Assembly (NCBI GenBank): GCA_947846985.1
Contig: CANTUZ010000025.1
Span: 13,018,100-13,082,099, forward strand
From: Fratercula arctica
Taxonomy: Eukaryota; Chordata; Aves; Charadriiformes; Alcidae
Length of the DNA stretch: 64,000 nt
Direction of reading: 5' to 3'
Shown piece after piece: positions 1 through 10,235 of this stretch. The first letter of the stretch is position 1. Every line of letters begins with the position of its first letter. The position numbers and the translations under genes are program-made. Under the pieces are notes generated by a model, which saw only the letters and a program-made list of their open reading frames with translations, had not been told where the DNA came from and ran no database searches.

Positions 1-219
1 CTTGGGCATTGGTGAGCGGTGGTCCCGTAATAGTGTTTGTACATTCGTCTATCCGTGTTATTGTTTTTCTTCTTCCCTTTGCTGTTCTGTTAAACTGCCT
101 TTGTCTCGACCCATGAGTTTTCCCTTTTTCTTTCGATTCTCCCTCATGGGGGGGGGGGGGGGGAGTTTGAGAGAGCGGCCATGCGGTTCTTTGTTGCCGT
201 CTGAGGCTAAACCACGACA
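1..219 (+). repeat. 5' LTR of ERVL-A (partial)
   Basis: This aligns with the last two thirds of the 3' LTR at 5469-5809; about the first 120 bp lie outside the window. It ends in CCACGACA directly before the primer binding site. It contains a run of 16 G (148-163) absent from the other copies. Confidence 0.88.
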
Positions 220-227
220 GTCCTTTT

Positions 228-245
228 TGGCACCCAATGTGGGGC
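228..245 (+). promoter_or_regulatory. Primer binding site of ERVL-A
   Basis: The 18 bases start with TGG eight bases after the LTR. They match the Lys(1,2)-type primer site seen intact in ERVL-B (TGGCGCCCAACGTGGGGC) with two transitions, so minus-strand synthesis would be primed by a tRNA-Lys. Confidence 0.85.
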
Positions 246-338
246 TTGAAGGGTTGAGATAACGATAAAATGCAATTACAGCTTGTTAAAACGACCTTGT
301 GTGCATTTCTTATATTAGGTAAATAGTCGCTGGTCACC

Positions 339-884
339 ATGTTGCTTAGTTTGTTCTCATGGCTGTGTTATGTAAATTCCTATATGGCTTATGTACTCCC
401 TGCAATGCTGTTTATCATGGCTGAAAGAGGGATCAGGATTATCATTTTGCTGTCCTGTGCAATATCAGCTTATGATATGATAACATCACTGTTCAGACAG
501 TTATTTTGGGGTGTTTATGTGGTACTGCTGTCCTGCCTGTACCTTAGGCACAGTCTCTCGGAATTTAAGAATAGCACTCAATCTATGGGGGAAGCAGGGA
601 GGGACACTTTCCCCAGCTCTTTTGCCTCCCTTTTCTCCTTTGGGTCAGGTATGACAGCTTTTGAGAATTTTGAATATCCTTGGGATGCTCAAACCAGAAT
701 GTTCCTAGTGTTATGTCTCCTGAATGTGTTCCAGGTCTTGTTTAGGGTTAAACAACTATTTAAGACTACCACCCAGAAGATCTGCTCCGAGGCTGGACAG
801 TCAGGGGTGACATGGCATGTGGGAGAACATGGGCAGGTGTCTAGAGAACTTCTCACCTCCAATGGTCTGGGACTTCACCCCTGA
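339..884 (+). CDS. Upstream multi-pass membrane ORF of ERVL-A (181 aa), function unknown
   Basis: This ORF begins 93 bp after the primer binding site with a good start context (A at -3). The protein is very hydrophobic: likely membrane segments lie at about residues 3-26, 33-52, 55-70 and 121-138, with a soluble loop between. No known domain is recognised. The ERVL-B copy has the same protein over about 145 residues, with mostly conservative changes and a 3-nt in-frame length difference, which suggests selection on the protein. Here it overlaps the start of gag in another frame and stops at 884. In ERVL-B one base fewer (near 779 here) makes it continuous with gag. It could be a separate accessory protein or the N-terminus of Gag. 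A splice-donor-like AG/GTAAAT lies just upstream at about 317-324. Confidence 0.65.
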   Translation: MLLSLFSWLCYVNSYMAYVLPAMLFIMAERGIRIIILLSCAISAYDMITSLFRQLFWGVYVVLLSCLYLRHSLSEFKNSTQSMGEAGRDTFPSSFASLFSFGSGMTAFENFEYPWDAQTRMFLVLCLLNVFQVLFRVKQLFKTTTQKICSEAGQSGVTWHVGEHGQVSRELLTSNGLGLHP

Positions 885-2396
885 ACAATTACAGGACCCT
901 GATAAAGTAGTAGAATATCTGAAGGGAAAATGCTGTGGCTATTCTAGAGAGGCACAACTCACCGCACTGTGCTGGGCCCTGGCCAGTATCTACCAGGCAC
1001 TGCTCAATATTACACAGCAACCTCAGGGGAAAGAGATGGAAACCAGACCAACAGACACTGCGGCTACTGCAACCCCTGCGACAGACACTGCGGCTACTGC
1101 AACCCCTGCGACAGGCACTGCGGCTACTGCAGCCCCTGTGGCTACTGCAACCCCTGCGACAGACACTGCGGCTACTGCAACCCCTGCGACAGGCACTGCG
1201 GCTACTGCAACCCCTGTGGCTACTGCAACCCCTGCGACAGACACTGCGGCTACTCCAACCCCGGTGGCAGCCACTGCCGCTGAACCAGGGAACCAACCCG
1301 TGCCAGTATCCGTTGCCCCCATACAGAAGAAGAAGTACACGAAGAAATCAGTTCGCTTAGTAAGAGATGACGATGAACCAGCGCCATCACAAGGACAGGA
1401 GGAAGAGGCAGAACCAGAGATAATTACCCGATCCCTATCCTTGAGTGAGCTGCGGGATATGCGAAAAGATTTCAGCAGACTTTCAGGCGAGCACATTGTC
1501 ACCTGGCTGCTTCGGTGTTGGGATAACGGGGCCAGTAGCCTGGAATTAGAGGGTAGGGAAGCCAGGCAGCTGGGATCCCTGTCTAGGGAAGGCGGCATTG
1601 ACAAGGCAATTGGGAAAAAGACACAAGCCCCCAGCCTCTGGAGGCGACTCCTGTCAGGCGTGAGGGAGAGGTACCCCTTCAGTGAAGATGTTGTATGTCA
1701 CCCAAGCAAGTGGACCACCATGGAAAGAGGTATCCAGTACCTGAGAGAATTAGCTGTGCGGGAGATGATTCATTATGACTTGGACAATACAGACTTACCC
1801 ACAGACCCCTATGAGGTCCAATGCACAAGGCCCATGTGGCAGAAGTTTGTACGGAGCGTACCATCGTCATATGCCAACTCATTGGCAGTGATGGAATGGA
1901 AAGGCGAAGAGGGACCAACGGTGGATGAGGTGGCTGGCCAGCTCCGGTAACAGGAAGAAAGTCTCTCTTCCTACCTCACCTCGTATCAGCTGTGGAGAAA
2001 CTGTCCCGGAAGGTCCAGCAACTTGGAGAGAATATATCCTAATCCCCACCTGTACGGGCCAGCATCTCAGATATTAGGAGCAGGCGTTTCCCCACTCAAG
2101 AGAGAGAGTACAGAGGGTACACACCACGAGGCACCCTTTGGTTCTACCTGCGTGACCACGGGGAGGACATGAGGAAATGGGATGGACAACCTACTTGGAT
2201 CCTGCGGACACGGGTACAGGAGTTGCAAGGAAGAACAACCACAAAAGGGGATCCCTCCAGGAAAAGTGCGGCCCCAGTTTCCAGTGGGCAGTTCCCCAGA
2301 CAGAGCATAAGGCCTGATCTTGCTTCTGATCCTCTTGAAGGAACCTCCAAGTCATTTCTGCAAGAAGTGAGTACCGGATACCATGACCAGTATTAG
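817..2396 (+). pseudogene. gag: gag of ERVL-A (stop and frameshifts)
   Basis: The frame is open from 817 to 1950. A Met-Gly start at 829 could be the native Gag start, since an N-terminal Gly is the usual myristoylation site of retroviral matrix. The protein then has a matrix/capsid-like N-terminal part, an Ala/Thr/Pro-rich tandem repeat (about 1051-1262), a basic-acidic linker and a capsid-like C-terminal part. No CCHC zinc knuckle is visible. A TAA at 1948-1950 replaces a CGA seen in ERVL-B, and a 5-nt length difference shortly after shifts the frame. The original C-terminus is recognisable at 2169-2396 and ends at the same TAG as in ERVL-B. Confidence 0.8.
1051..1262 (+). repeat. 30-bp coding minisatellite in gag
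   Basis: Tandem units of about 30 bp encode a 10-residue Ala/Thr/Pro unit (consensus [10 protein letters not shown]), with 18-bp partial units between. Because unit lengths are multiples of three, the gag frame is kept, and unrelated frames on both strands also stay open. ERVL-B carries a different number and order of units at about 52344-52545. Confidence 0.85.
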
Positions 2397-2424
2397 AGGG
2401 GCCCTGCCTCCAGCCAGGTGGAGG
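2394..2424 (+). promoter_or_regulatory. Candidate gag-pol UAG read-through signal
   Basis: Gag ends at TAG (2394-2396). The protease frame continues in the same reading frame without another stop. Ten bases downstream is a perfect 6-bp hairpin, CCTCCA (2407-2412) with TGGAGG (2419-2424), enclosing a 6-base loop. The stop, spacing and hairpin are the same in ERVL-B. This resembles stop-codon suppression in gammaretroviruses; use here is inferred. Confidence 0.55.
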
Positions 2425-3878
2425 AAAGGGACAACCGGGTTTATTGGACAGTGTGGATTCGATGGCCTGGCACATCAGACCCACAGGAGTATAAGGCTCT
2501 AGTGGACACAGGAGCACAGTGTACTCTGATACCATCAAGCTATAGAGGGGCAGAACCCATTTGTATTTCTGGGGTGACAGGGGGATCCCAAGAGTTGACT
2601 GTACTGGAGGCTGATGTGAGTCTAACTGGGAATGAGTGGCAAAAGCATCCCATTGACTGGCCCAGGGGCTCCATGCATCCTTGGTATAGATTACCTCAGG
2701 AGAGAGGGTATTTTAAGGACCCAAAAGGGTATCGGTGGGCCTTTGGCATAGCTGCCTTGGAGACGGAGGAAGTTAAACAGTTGTCTACCTTGCCTGGTCT
2801 CTCGGAGGACTCTTCTGTTGTGGGGTTGTTGAGGGTCGAAGAACAGCAGGTGCCGATTGCTACCACAACAGTGCATTGGTGGTAATGTTGCACTAACCGA
2901 GACTCTCTGATTCCCATCCATAAGCTGATCCGCCAACTAGAGGTTCAAGGAGTGATCAGCAAGACTCGCTCACCCTTTAGAATCCTTCTGAAGGCTGCTT
3001 TTGCCATAAAATGAAGTAAGGTCAAGGGACCTGCACAGGAGGTTTTGGGAATAAAATGGCAAGATGGACGCCGTCAGATCCCAATGGATGTGATCAACAA
3101 AATAGCAGCTATGTCTCCACCAACTAGTAAAAAGGAAACACAAGCTTTCTTAGGCATTGTGGGTATTTGGTGAATGCATATCCCAGATTACAGTCTGATT
3201 GTAAGCCCTCTGTATCAAGTAACCCGGAAGAAGAACGATTTTAAATGGGGTCCTGAGCAACGACAAGCTTTTGAACAAATCAAACAGGAAATAGTCCATG
3301 CAGTGGCCCTGGGGCCAGTCTGGGCAGGACAAGATGTTAAAAACGTGCTCTACACCACAGCCAGGGAGAACGGCCCTACCTGGAGCCTCTGGCAGAAGGC
3401 ACCAGGGGAGACCTGAGGTCGACCCCTAGGGTTTTGGAGTCGGGGATACAGAGGATCCGAAGCCCACTACACTCCAACAGAAAAGGAGATATTGGCAGCA
3501 TATGAAGGGGTTCGAGCTGCTTCGGAGGTGGTTGGTACAGAAGCACAGCTCCTCTTAGCACCTCGACTGCCGGTGCTGGGCTGGATGTTCAAAGAAAGGG
3601 TGCCCACCACACATCATGCAACTGATGCTACATGGAGTAAGTGGATTGCACTGATCACACAGCGAACTCGAATGGGAAACCCCAGTCGCCCAGGAATTCT
3701 GGAAGTGATCATGGACTGGCCAGAAGGCAAGGATTTTGGAATGTCACCAGAGGAGGAGGTGACGCATGCGGAAGAGGCCCACCATATAATAAATTGCCAC
3801 AAAAATGAGTAGCAATATGCCCTGTTCACTGATGGGTCCTGCCGGATTGTGGGAAAGCATTGAAAGTGGAAGGCTGCT
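2397..3878 (+). pseudogene. pol: Protease and remnant RT/RNase H start of ERVL-A pol
   Basis: The frame follows the gag TAG directly. An aspartic protease active site (VDTGAQCT) lies at about 2497-2520. The frame stops at 2883-2885. The first RT segment is then recognisable up to about 2980, where it jumps to a thumb/connection-like segment: the RT palm with the catalytic YxDD box has been deleted. Further stops occur at about 3171, 3414, 3810 and 3858. The RNase H start with a TDGS motif is visible at about 3829-3840. This part cannot make a working RT. Confidence 0.8.
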
Positions 3879-5111
3879 GTGTGGAGTCCTACACGACAAG
3901 TTGCAGAAGCCAGTGAAGGACAAGGTGAATCGAGCCAGTTTGCAGAGGTGAAAGCCATTCAGCTGGCTTTGGACATCGCCGAGCGAGAAAAATGGCCAGT
4001 ACTTTATCTCTACACTGACTCATGGATGGTGGCAAATGCTCTGTGGGGGTGGTTACAGCAGTGGAAGCAGGGCAACTGGCAGTGCAGAGGCAAACCCATC
4101 TGGGCTGCTGAACTATGGCAAGATATTGCTGCCCGGATAGAGAATCTGGTTGTGAAAGTACGCCATGTAGATGCCCACGTACCGAAGAATCGGGCCACGG
4201 AGGAACATCAGAATAACCAGCAGGTGGATCGGGCTGCTAGGATTGAAGTGGCTCAAGTGGATCTGGACTGGCAACATAAGGGTGAACTATTAATAGCTCG
4301 GTGGGCCCATGACACCTCAGGCCATCAAGGAAGAGATGCGACATATAGATGGGCTCGTGACCGAGGGGTGGACTTGACCATGGACACTATTGCACAGGTC
4401 ATCCATGAATGTGAGACATGCGCTGCAATCAAGCAAGCCAAGCGTTTGAAGCCTCTTTGGTATGGAGGACGATGGCTGAAATATAAATATGGGGAGGCCT
4501 GGCAGATTGATTATATCACACTGTCACGAACCTGTCAAGGCAAGCGCTATGTGCTCACAATGGTGGAAGCAACCACTGGATGGCTGGAAACATACCCTGT
4601 GCCCCATGCCACTGCCCGGAATACTATCCTGGGCCTTGAAAAGCAAGTCCTGTGGCGACATGGTACCCCAGAGAGAATTGAGTCGGACAATGGGACTCAT
4701 TTCCAAAACAGCCTCATAGACACCTGGGCCAAAGAGCATGGTATTGAGTGGATATATCACATCCCCTATCACGCACCAGCCTCTGGGAAGATAGAACGGT
4801 ACAATGGACTGTTAAAAACTGCACTGAGAGCAATGGGTGGTGGGACCTTAAAACATTGGGATGCGCATTTAGCAAAGGCTACCTGGCTAGTTAACACCAG
4901 GGGATCTACCAATCGGGCTGTCCCTGCCCAATCAAAACTTCCACGTACCATAGAAGGGGCTAAAGTCCCCGTAGTGCACATGAAGAATATGTTAGGGAAG
5001 ACAGTCTGGGTTAGTCCTGCCTCAGGCAAAGGCAAACCCATCCGTGGGATTGCTTTTGCCCAAGGACCTGGGTGCACTTGGTGGGTAATGCAGAAGGATG
5101 GGGAAGTCTGA
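3879..5111 (+). CDS. pol: RNase H-integrase part of ERVL-A pol (410 aa open frame)
   Basis: This frame is open for 410 codons. The RNase H part shows a Glu in FAEVKAIQ, a TDSW Asp motif and a C-terminal Asp (NQQVDRAA). The integrase has a zinc-binding HHCC array (about 4297-4430) and the full catalytic triad: Asp at 4509-4511 (WQIDYI), Asp at 4686-4688 (SDNGTH) and Glu at 4794-4796 (KIERYN). Exactly 35 residues separate the second Asp and the Glu, as in DD35E integrases. The listed start is only the first in-frame Met after upstream stops, so natively this is the C-terminal part of a Gag-Pol polyprotein. There is no dUTPase or env after it. Confidence 0.85.
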   Translation: MWSPTRQVAEASEGQGESSQFAEVKAIQLALDIAEREKWPVLYLYTDSWMVANALWGWLQQWKQGNWQCRGKPIWAAELWQDIAARIENLVVKVRHVDAHVPKNRATEEHQNNQQVDRAARIEVAQVDLDWQHKGELLIARWAHDTSGHQGRDATYRWARDRGVDLTMDTIAQVIHECETCAAIKQAKRLKPLWYGGRWLKYKYGEAWQIDYITLSRTCQGKRYVLTMVEATTGWLETYPVPHATARNTILGLEKQVLWRHGTPERIESDNGTHFQNSLIDTWAKEHGIEWIYHIPYHAPASGKIERYNGLLKTALRAMGGGTLKHWDAHLAKATWLVNTRGSTNRAVPAQSKLPRTIEGAKVPVVHMKNMLGKTVWVSPASGKGKPIRGIAFAQGPGCTWWVMQKDGEV

Positions 5112-5468
5112 TGTGTACCTCATGGGGATCTGATTTTGGGTGAGAATAGCCAATGAATCAAATTGTGTGTTGTTAATTTCTAAGTAACACTGTCACTGTA
5201 TGTCCTCGTTACTATAATTGCTATCATCTGTACTGCAGTAAGAATCACCCAAGTTAAGGACAGATGGACTTTGATGAAGAATTGAGTAAAGCAAAGTGGT
5301 GATGGGATCAGAGCTGACCTCAGCAGCTGGCGCCCAGCAACTTCCTCAAGATCTACATCTTCAGCCCATGGACTGTGTGGATGAGCCATGCCGGGTACAC
5401 CAGTCACATGTTCTGAAAACTGTAAGATCTGGGCATGGCAAAAATGGTATGGAATAAGGGGTGGATAA
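5112..5468 (+). other. Non-coding 3' segment of ERVL-A before the 3' LTR
   Basis: About 360 bp without an open frame or env similarity. A purine-rich stretch (GGAATAAGGGGTGGATAA) ends directly at the LTR and is the likely polypurine tract. Confidence 0.6.
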
Positions 5469-5809
5469 TGTCCTGGTTCTGGCAGGGACAGGGTTAAGTA
5501 TTCCATGCCATGTGAGCCATGCCCACCCTGAGATTAAGAGAAGGGGAGGGGGCAGGAAGTCGGGCTTGGAGTGGGCTGGCATGTATTGGGTCTGGTTGGT
5601 GAGCGGCGGTTCCGTAATCGCGTTTGTATATTTTTCTATCCGTGTTATTGTTGCTTTTTTTTTTTGTGTGTGTTCCCTTTGCTGTTCTGTTAAACTGCCT
5701 TTGTCTCAACCCAAGAGTTTTGCCTTTTTCTTGTGATCCTTCCCGTATTGGGAAGACCCGAGCAAGCGGCACGTGGTTCTTTGTTGCCATCTGAGGCCAA
5801 ACCACTACA
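5469..5809 (+). repeat. 3' LTR of ERVL-A
   Basis: This 341-bp LTR starts TGTCCTGG and ends CACTACA. It aligns over its whole length with the two ERVL-B LTRs and with positions 1-219. It has a T-rich expansion near 5656. Confidence 0.9.
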
Positions 5810-6802
5810 AGTACTCAACAGAGAGAAAGCAGAATGGATGCTATATCCCAGTGAAAACTGAAGGGAAATGCTGCATAAAAGATTATTTTGCCCATAGAGT
5901 AACTCTAAATGTTATAATAGTTCAAATATGGATGTTTTGCTGAGGAATATGGAAGAGGAATATGTTTTCACCACTGCATTGAAGACTAGTTTGGTGACTG
6001 CTACTTTGAGCAATAATATGTAGGCATCCCTGCATAACAGATGGGAGGTGTGCACAATGTTTTGGGGAATGCCGGAAGGAATTTTTAGCAAGTTTGCAGT
6101 GTAACTGATGAACAAAAAAATCAAAAAACAATTTTGGAGCATGGTAACAATGAATGAAGAGGCAATGGCTCTTCTCTTTCAGGTTATTCTCTTTCAGGAC
6201 AAATTTCCTGTTGTCAAGTAAGATTGATTAGTTAAAAGAATAAAAGCCTTGCAGAAGCAGAGCTGTTCTACAGCATCAAAGTTCAACGACTATGAGGTTT
6301 CCCACACTCTCTGTGCTACTGAGCATCCACAGAACAGAAGTTGATGTGGTTCACTGATGTGATGTCCATAAGGCCCACAGAGCTACTCAGGTACATAAGA
6401 AAATTAAGTAAATAAAGCTTAGAACTGGGATAAAACCAATCATGCATCATTATTCAGTACTATTGCAAATGAGACAGTACAGGGCTGAGCAAGGTTGTGG
6501 ACATGTGGCACGTTCCATGGCTTTTGGCATATGCTTTCCAAATCATGCCCTCCTATGTGCAGTGGTGGAATCAAATGATTTCTGTTACAGGCAAGCCATA
6601 TCAACTGGCCTGCCTACATATAACATATAAAGGAAAGAAGAGCTGGAGGACACAGTATTTGTAAATGAAAGGCAGTTAATGTAACAAACTCATTTCCCAT
6701 TATCTCTTAATTGCTTATATAGTTGTAACTCAAATTGAAATTACATTTTCAAGAAAGTATGTATAAAAATAATTATGAATAATGCTTTTATCTGCTATGG
6801 CC
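5810..6802. other. AT-rich DNA, nothing recognised
   Basis: Short frames only, no repeat family recognised. The last bases (TGGCC, 6798-6802) are the left target duplication of the next LTR. Confidence 0.6.
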
Positions 6803-7860
6803 TGTATTGGGTTTGCATGGCAAGTTTTTGGTAGCAGGGAGGGCTACAGGGGTGGATTCTGTGAGAAGCTGCTAGAAGCTTCCCCTATGTCCAATAGAAC
6901 CAATGCCAGCCAGCTTCAAGATGGACCCACCGCTGGCCAAGGCTGAGCCAATCAGTGACGGTGGTAGCGCTTCTGTGATAACATATTCAAGAAGGGGGAA
7001 AAAACTGCTGTGCAATAGCATCCGGAGGAGAGGAGTGAGAATATGTGAGAGAAACAACTATGCAGACACCAGTACAGACCAGGCGCAGGAGCAGAGATTG
7101 CCCTGGAGCCCACGGTGAAGACCATGGTGAGGCAGGCTGTCCCACTGCAGCCCATGGAAGTTAACGGTGAAGCAGATATCCACCTGCATTCCATGGAGGA
7201 CCCCATGCCGGAGCAGGCGGATGCACCCAAAGGAGACTATGACCCCATGGAGAGCCCGCACTGAAGCAAGTTTGCTGGCCTGTGGCCATGGGGGACCCAC
7301 ACTGGAGCAGTCTGTTCCTGAAGGACTGCACCCCATGGAAAAGATCCATGCTGCAGCAGTTCATGAAGAACTGGAGCCCGTGGGATGGACTCACTTTGGA
7401 GAAGTTCATGAAGGACTGTCTCCCGTGGGAAGGACCCCACGTTGGAGCAGGGGAAGAGTGTGAGGAGTCCTACCCCTGAGGAGGAAGGAGCAGTAGAGAC
7501 AAGATGTGATGAACTGACTGCAACCCCCATTCCCCATCCCCCTGTGCCGCTCAGGGGCAAAGGACAGAGAAAATCGGGAGTGAAGTTGAGCCTGGGAAGA
7601 AGGGAGGGGTGGGGGAAGGTGTTTTAAGATTTAGTTTTTATTTCTCATTACCCTACTCTGATTTGATTGGTAATACATTAAATTGATTTCCCCGAGTCCC
7701 CCTGTTTTGCCCATGATGATAATTGCTGAGTGATCTCCCTGTCCTTATCTTGACCCACAAGACTTTTGTCATATTTTTCTTCCCCTGTCCAGTTGAGGAG
7801 GGGGAAGTGATAGAGCGGCTTGGTGGGCACCTGGCATCCAGCTAGGGTCAAACCACCACA
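6803..7860 (+). mobile_element. Solo LTR (1058 bp)
   Basis: It starts TGTATTGGGTTTGCATGG and ends ACCACCACA. It is flanked by perfect 5-bp duplications TGGCC (6798-6802 and 7861-7865), so it is a complete LTR left by recombination of a provirus. The GC-rich middle contains diverged imperfect repeats around GACCCCATGG/GGACCCACAC (about 7150-7450). A fragment of the same family lies at 17121-17345. Confidence 0.9.
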
Positions 7861-7865
7861 TGGCC

Positions 7866-9004
7866 ATTGCTGTAGATGTTCAGTATTGGCTAACATTATG
7901 TGGTAGGGCATATGAGGAAAGCTGCTTTCACACTGGAAGCACAAATCAGGTCATGTAGGCAAACAGTATGTGCATCACAAAAGGTCTTCCATGCCCTTCT
8001 CTGAGCAAGCAACTTCTACAGTACTGACAACAACCTCCAACATCCTTCTCTCTCTTACGCATGTACTAGCAATTTCTAGTCTGAAGCCCAGTTCAAAGTT
8101 AAGAGCTGTTTAAAAGCAAACCCATTGCTTCACCATAATTTAGCATAATAAAGTCACTTAGTGGTGAGGGGATGTCCTAGCTGAGACACAGTCCCTCTGA
8201 AGCTGCCAGCTTCCCACCAGAGATGGGTGCTCAGAACTAGGACTGACATTTTTCCAGAAAGACAAGCTGAAATATAATCTGGCATCCCCAAACTGGGCTC
8301 CAAGCTGACAGTCATGTCCCCAAACTCTAAGAGGAAAATACTTGGAGGGTCTGGGGAGCAAGACTGTTAGGTGTGAATCCAGGTTAAGAATTGCAACTTC
8401 ACAATTAGCTTCATGGAACAGTCATGCAAGGGCACATCACGATGGTCATAGCTAAATCTGACAATTTACCTCCCTTGTTTTAACATTAGCTCATTTCTTA
8501 TAAACAAGAAGCTGCGCAGAGGGGGCACTTCGGCAGCACTAGAGTGAGTAGTCACACAGGAAAGCCATGCTTTGGTCTGACCAGGGGACAAGGAGGGGCC
8601 AAGCCTCAAGTGCCAGAGCCAGGCAGAGGCGGCCGGGGGCAAGCGAGCCCCGTGGCAGGCAGGGCGCTGCAGTGAGCATGTCACTGCATCGGGTGGCACC
8701 AAATGGCTGCACAGTGGTGTTAGGAAAGCAAACAGAAGCGACAATGTGAGAACAATATGGAAAGTGTTTTTAGAAAGAAAAAGTTACAGCACAGCTAATA
8801 TCTGCAGTGGGAGTGAACAAAGGGAGCAAAAGCAAGATAAAGGACAAAGGCACAGGAGGAAAAAATGGATGACAAAAGAAGACAACACATTTGGAAAGAA
8901 AAGCATGAGAGGACACAAATGGGGTGCGTATAAGAGGAAGACAGAAAAGGGCAGCAAATACTTGACGTAAAGGCAGAAGAAACATAATATTGACAAAATC
9001 TGCT
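7866..9004. other. Unassigned DNA
   Basis: No gene or repeat recognised. A short GC-rich patch lies at about 8590-8680. Confidence 0.5.
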
Positions 9005-9240
9005 GGAAAAGTAGCATGATGAGCTGTAGGTAATCCAGGAGACTCCTGGAATGCATTGAGAATAACTTCTTAAGACAGGTAATAGACAGCCCTACCCAGA
9101 AGGATATGATACTGGACCTGATGGTCACCAATGCAAGTGAGCTAATTGATGATGTCAAGATTGGAGGCAGCCTGGGCTGCAGTGATCATGCACTGGTGGA
9201 GTTCACAGTCCTGAGGGATATGGGACAGGTGAAGAGTGCT
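9005..9240 (+). pseudogene. CR1 LINE fragment, endonuclease region
   Basis: The translation from 9106 (LDLMVTNASELIDDVK, then LGCSDHALVEF) matches the C-terminal part of the CR1 apurinic endonuclease, including the SDH catalytic motif. The preceding 100 bases have the usual CR1 wording in a disrupted frame. Both ends are lost, so this is an old internal fragment. Confidence 0.75.
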
Positions 9241-9844
9241 GCACAGCCCTGCTCTAGAAGCGTGTTTGATTTCCAACACAGGCTGGGGAGTCACCCCATT
9301 CCCCTCCTCCTTTCGATGGATATCACCTGCCCCATGCTCTCTGCTGTAGAGGTACAGGACACCCCACAGCAGCTTTTTGCAGTAGTTACTGTCATCTCAC
9401 ACCAAACAAAGAAGCAGAATGAGATTATGAGCTGTTTCCAAGCCAGTGAGGAATTGCTGCTTGGTACCAAGCTGATCTCAAGTGCAGGAGATTCAAGGTC
9501 ATTTCCAAGTCTGGACAGTGAGAGACAGCTTCACAGCTCACACAACAGTGCACACACAAACTCAACTGTGTGAGGGAGGACAGTGGTTCCCCCTGCCTTA
9601 GTTGGTGAAATGAACGCTTGACGGAGTGCTTGACTGATCATGAGAGAGGCCAGAAGCTATAGCAGGAGATTGGCTAAATATTTCTAAATAAGAAGATAAG
9701 AAGGCAAGTGTGGGAAAGCAACGGAAGATCAGCAAGGAGGATTGTAAATACACTCAAGTGACTCGCACCTGGGGTACTGGAAAACACATATATCACACTA
9801 ATTGTTATTCAGTCTCGGGTGCTTGCAAGAAAAACACTTGCACT
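9241..9844. other. Unassigned DNA
   Basis: An open frame runs on from the CR1 fragment to 9573, but the protein beyond about 9240 resembles nothing recognised. Confidence 0.4.
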
Positions 9845-10235
9845 TAGATGACATAAGTCTGTGATGGACTCAGGGACACCTTATCTAGCTGCTTGAGAAT
9901 CCTGGCCTGTTGTGGAAGAAGATCAAAGCACAGTGGGAAAACTATGCCTGTTTGAACCTTATAAATACCAACAAGAACAGGAAGTCTGCATGCGCTCTTG
10001 CTAACAAGGACTCTCTCGCTGCCAAGGACTCTTGCTAACAAGAACTCTCTCTCGCACCGTGGTGCCTGCGTCCCTGCTTGCGTGCCTCTGCCCGGGTGTT
10101 GCTTCGGTGATTCCCTGGTCTGTGAGGTATCAAGATTAAATTTATTCTTTGCCTTTCATCCGTGGTTTGTGGTTGCTCCTGCGTCCTGCCTGCATCGGCT
10201 CGCGCAGTAAGATTTCAGCAACATATGCCTGCCTA
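9845..10235 (+). repeat. Possible LTR-like segment
   Basis: A TATA-like TTATAAATA (about 9959-9967) is followed by a pyrimidine- and CpG-rich block with near-repeats of AACAAGGACTCTCTC, an ATTAAATTTATT element and a CG-rich end (CGGCTCGCGCAG). This is promoter-poly(A)-U5-like order. Neither ends nor a target duplication could be fixed. Confidence 0.3.

Larger units (their letters stand above)
1..5809 (+). mobile_element. ERVL-type endogenous retrovirus (ERVL-A), 5' end cut by window
   Basis: The order seen is partial 5' LTR, Lys-type primer binding site, membrane ORF, gag, protease, remnant RT, RNase H, integrase and 3' LTR, all on the plus strand. There is no env: the integrase frame stops about 360 bp before the 3' LTR. 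Class III (ERVL-like) assignment rests on the protease and integrase protein sequence and on the near-identical ERVL-B copy at 49997-53707. The element is old relative to ERVL-B: its two LTRs differ at many positions, gag has a stop and indels, and the RT core is deleted. The left target duplication lies outside the window. Confidence 0.9.

Noticed and set aside
2..262. Small plus-strand frame at the window start
   Set aside because: It lies wholly in LTR and primer-site sequence and includes the G16 run.
969..1283. Cys-rich repeat protein in another frame of ERVL-A gag
   Set aside because: It is the second frame of the 30-bp minisatellite. Because the unit is a multiple of three, all frames stay open.
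889..1604. Long minus-strand frames over ERVL-A gag
   Set aside because: These are antisense shadows of the same minisatellite, with no independent support.
7150..7450. Small protein frames in the solo LTR with ATGG-rich repeats
   Set aside because: They come from imperfect internal repeats of the LTR, and several frames are equally open.
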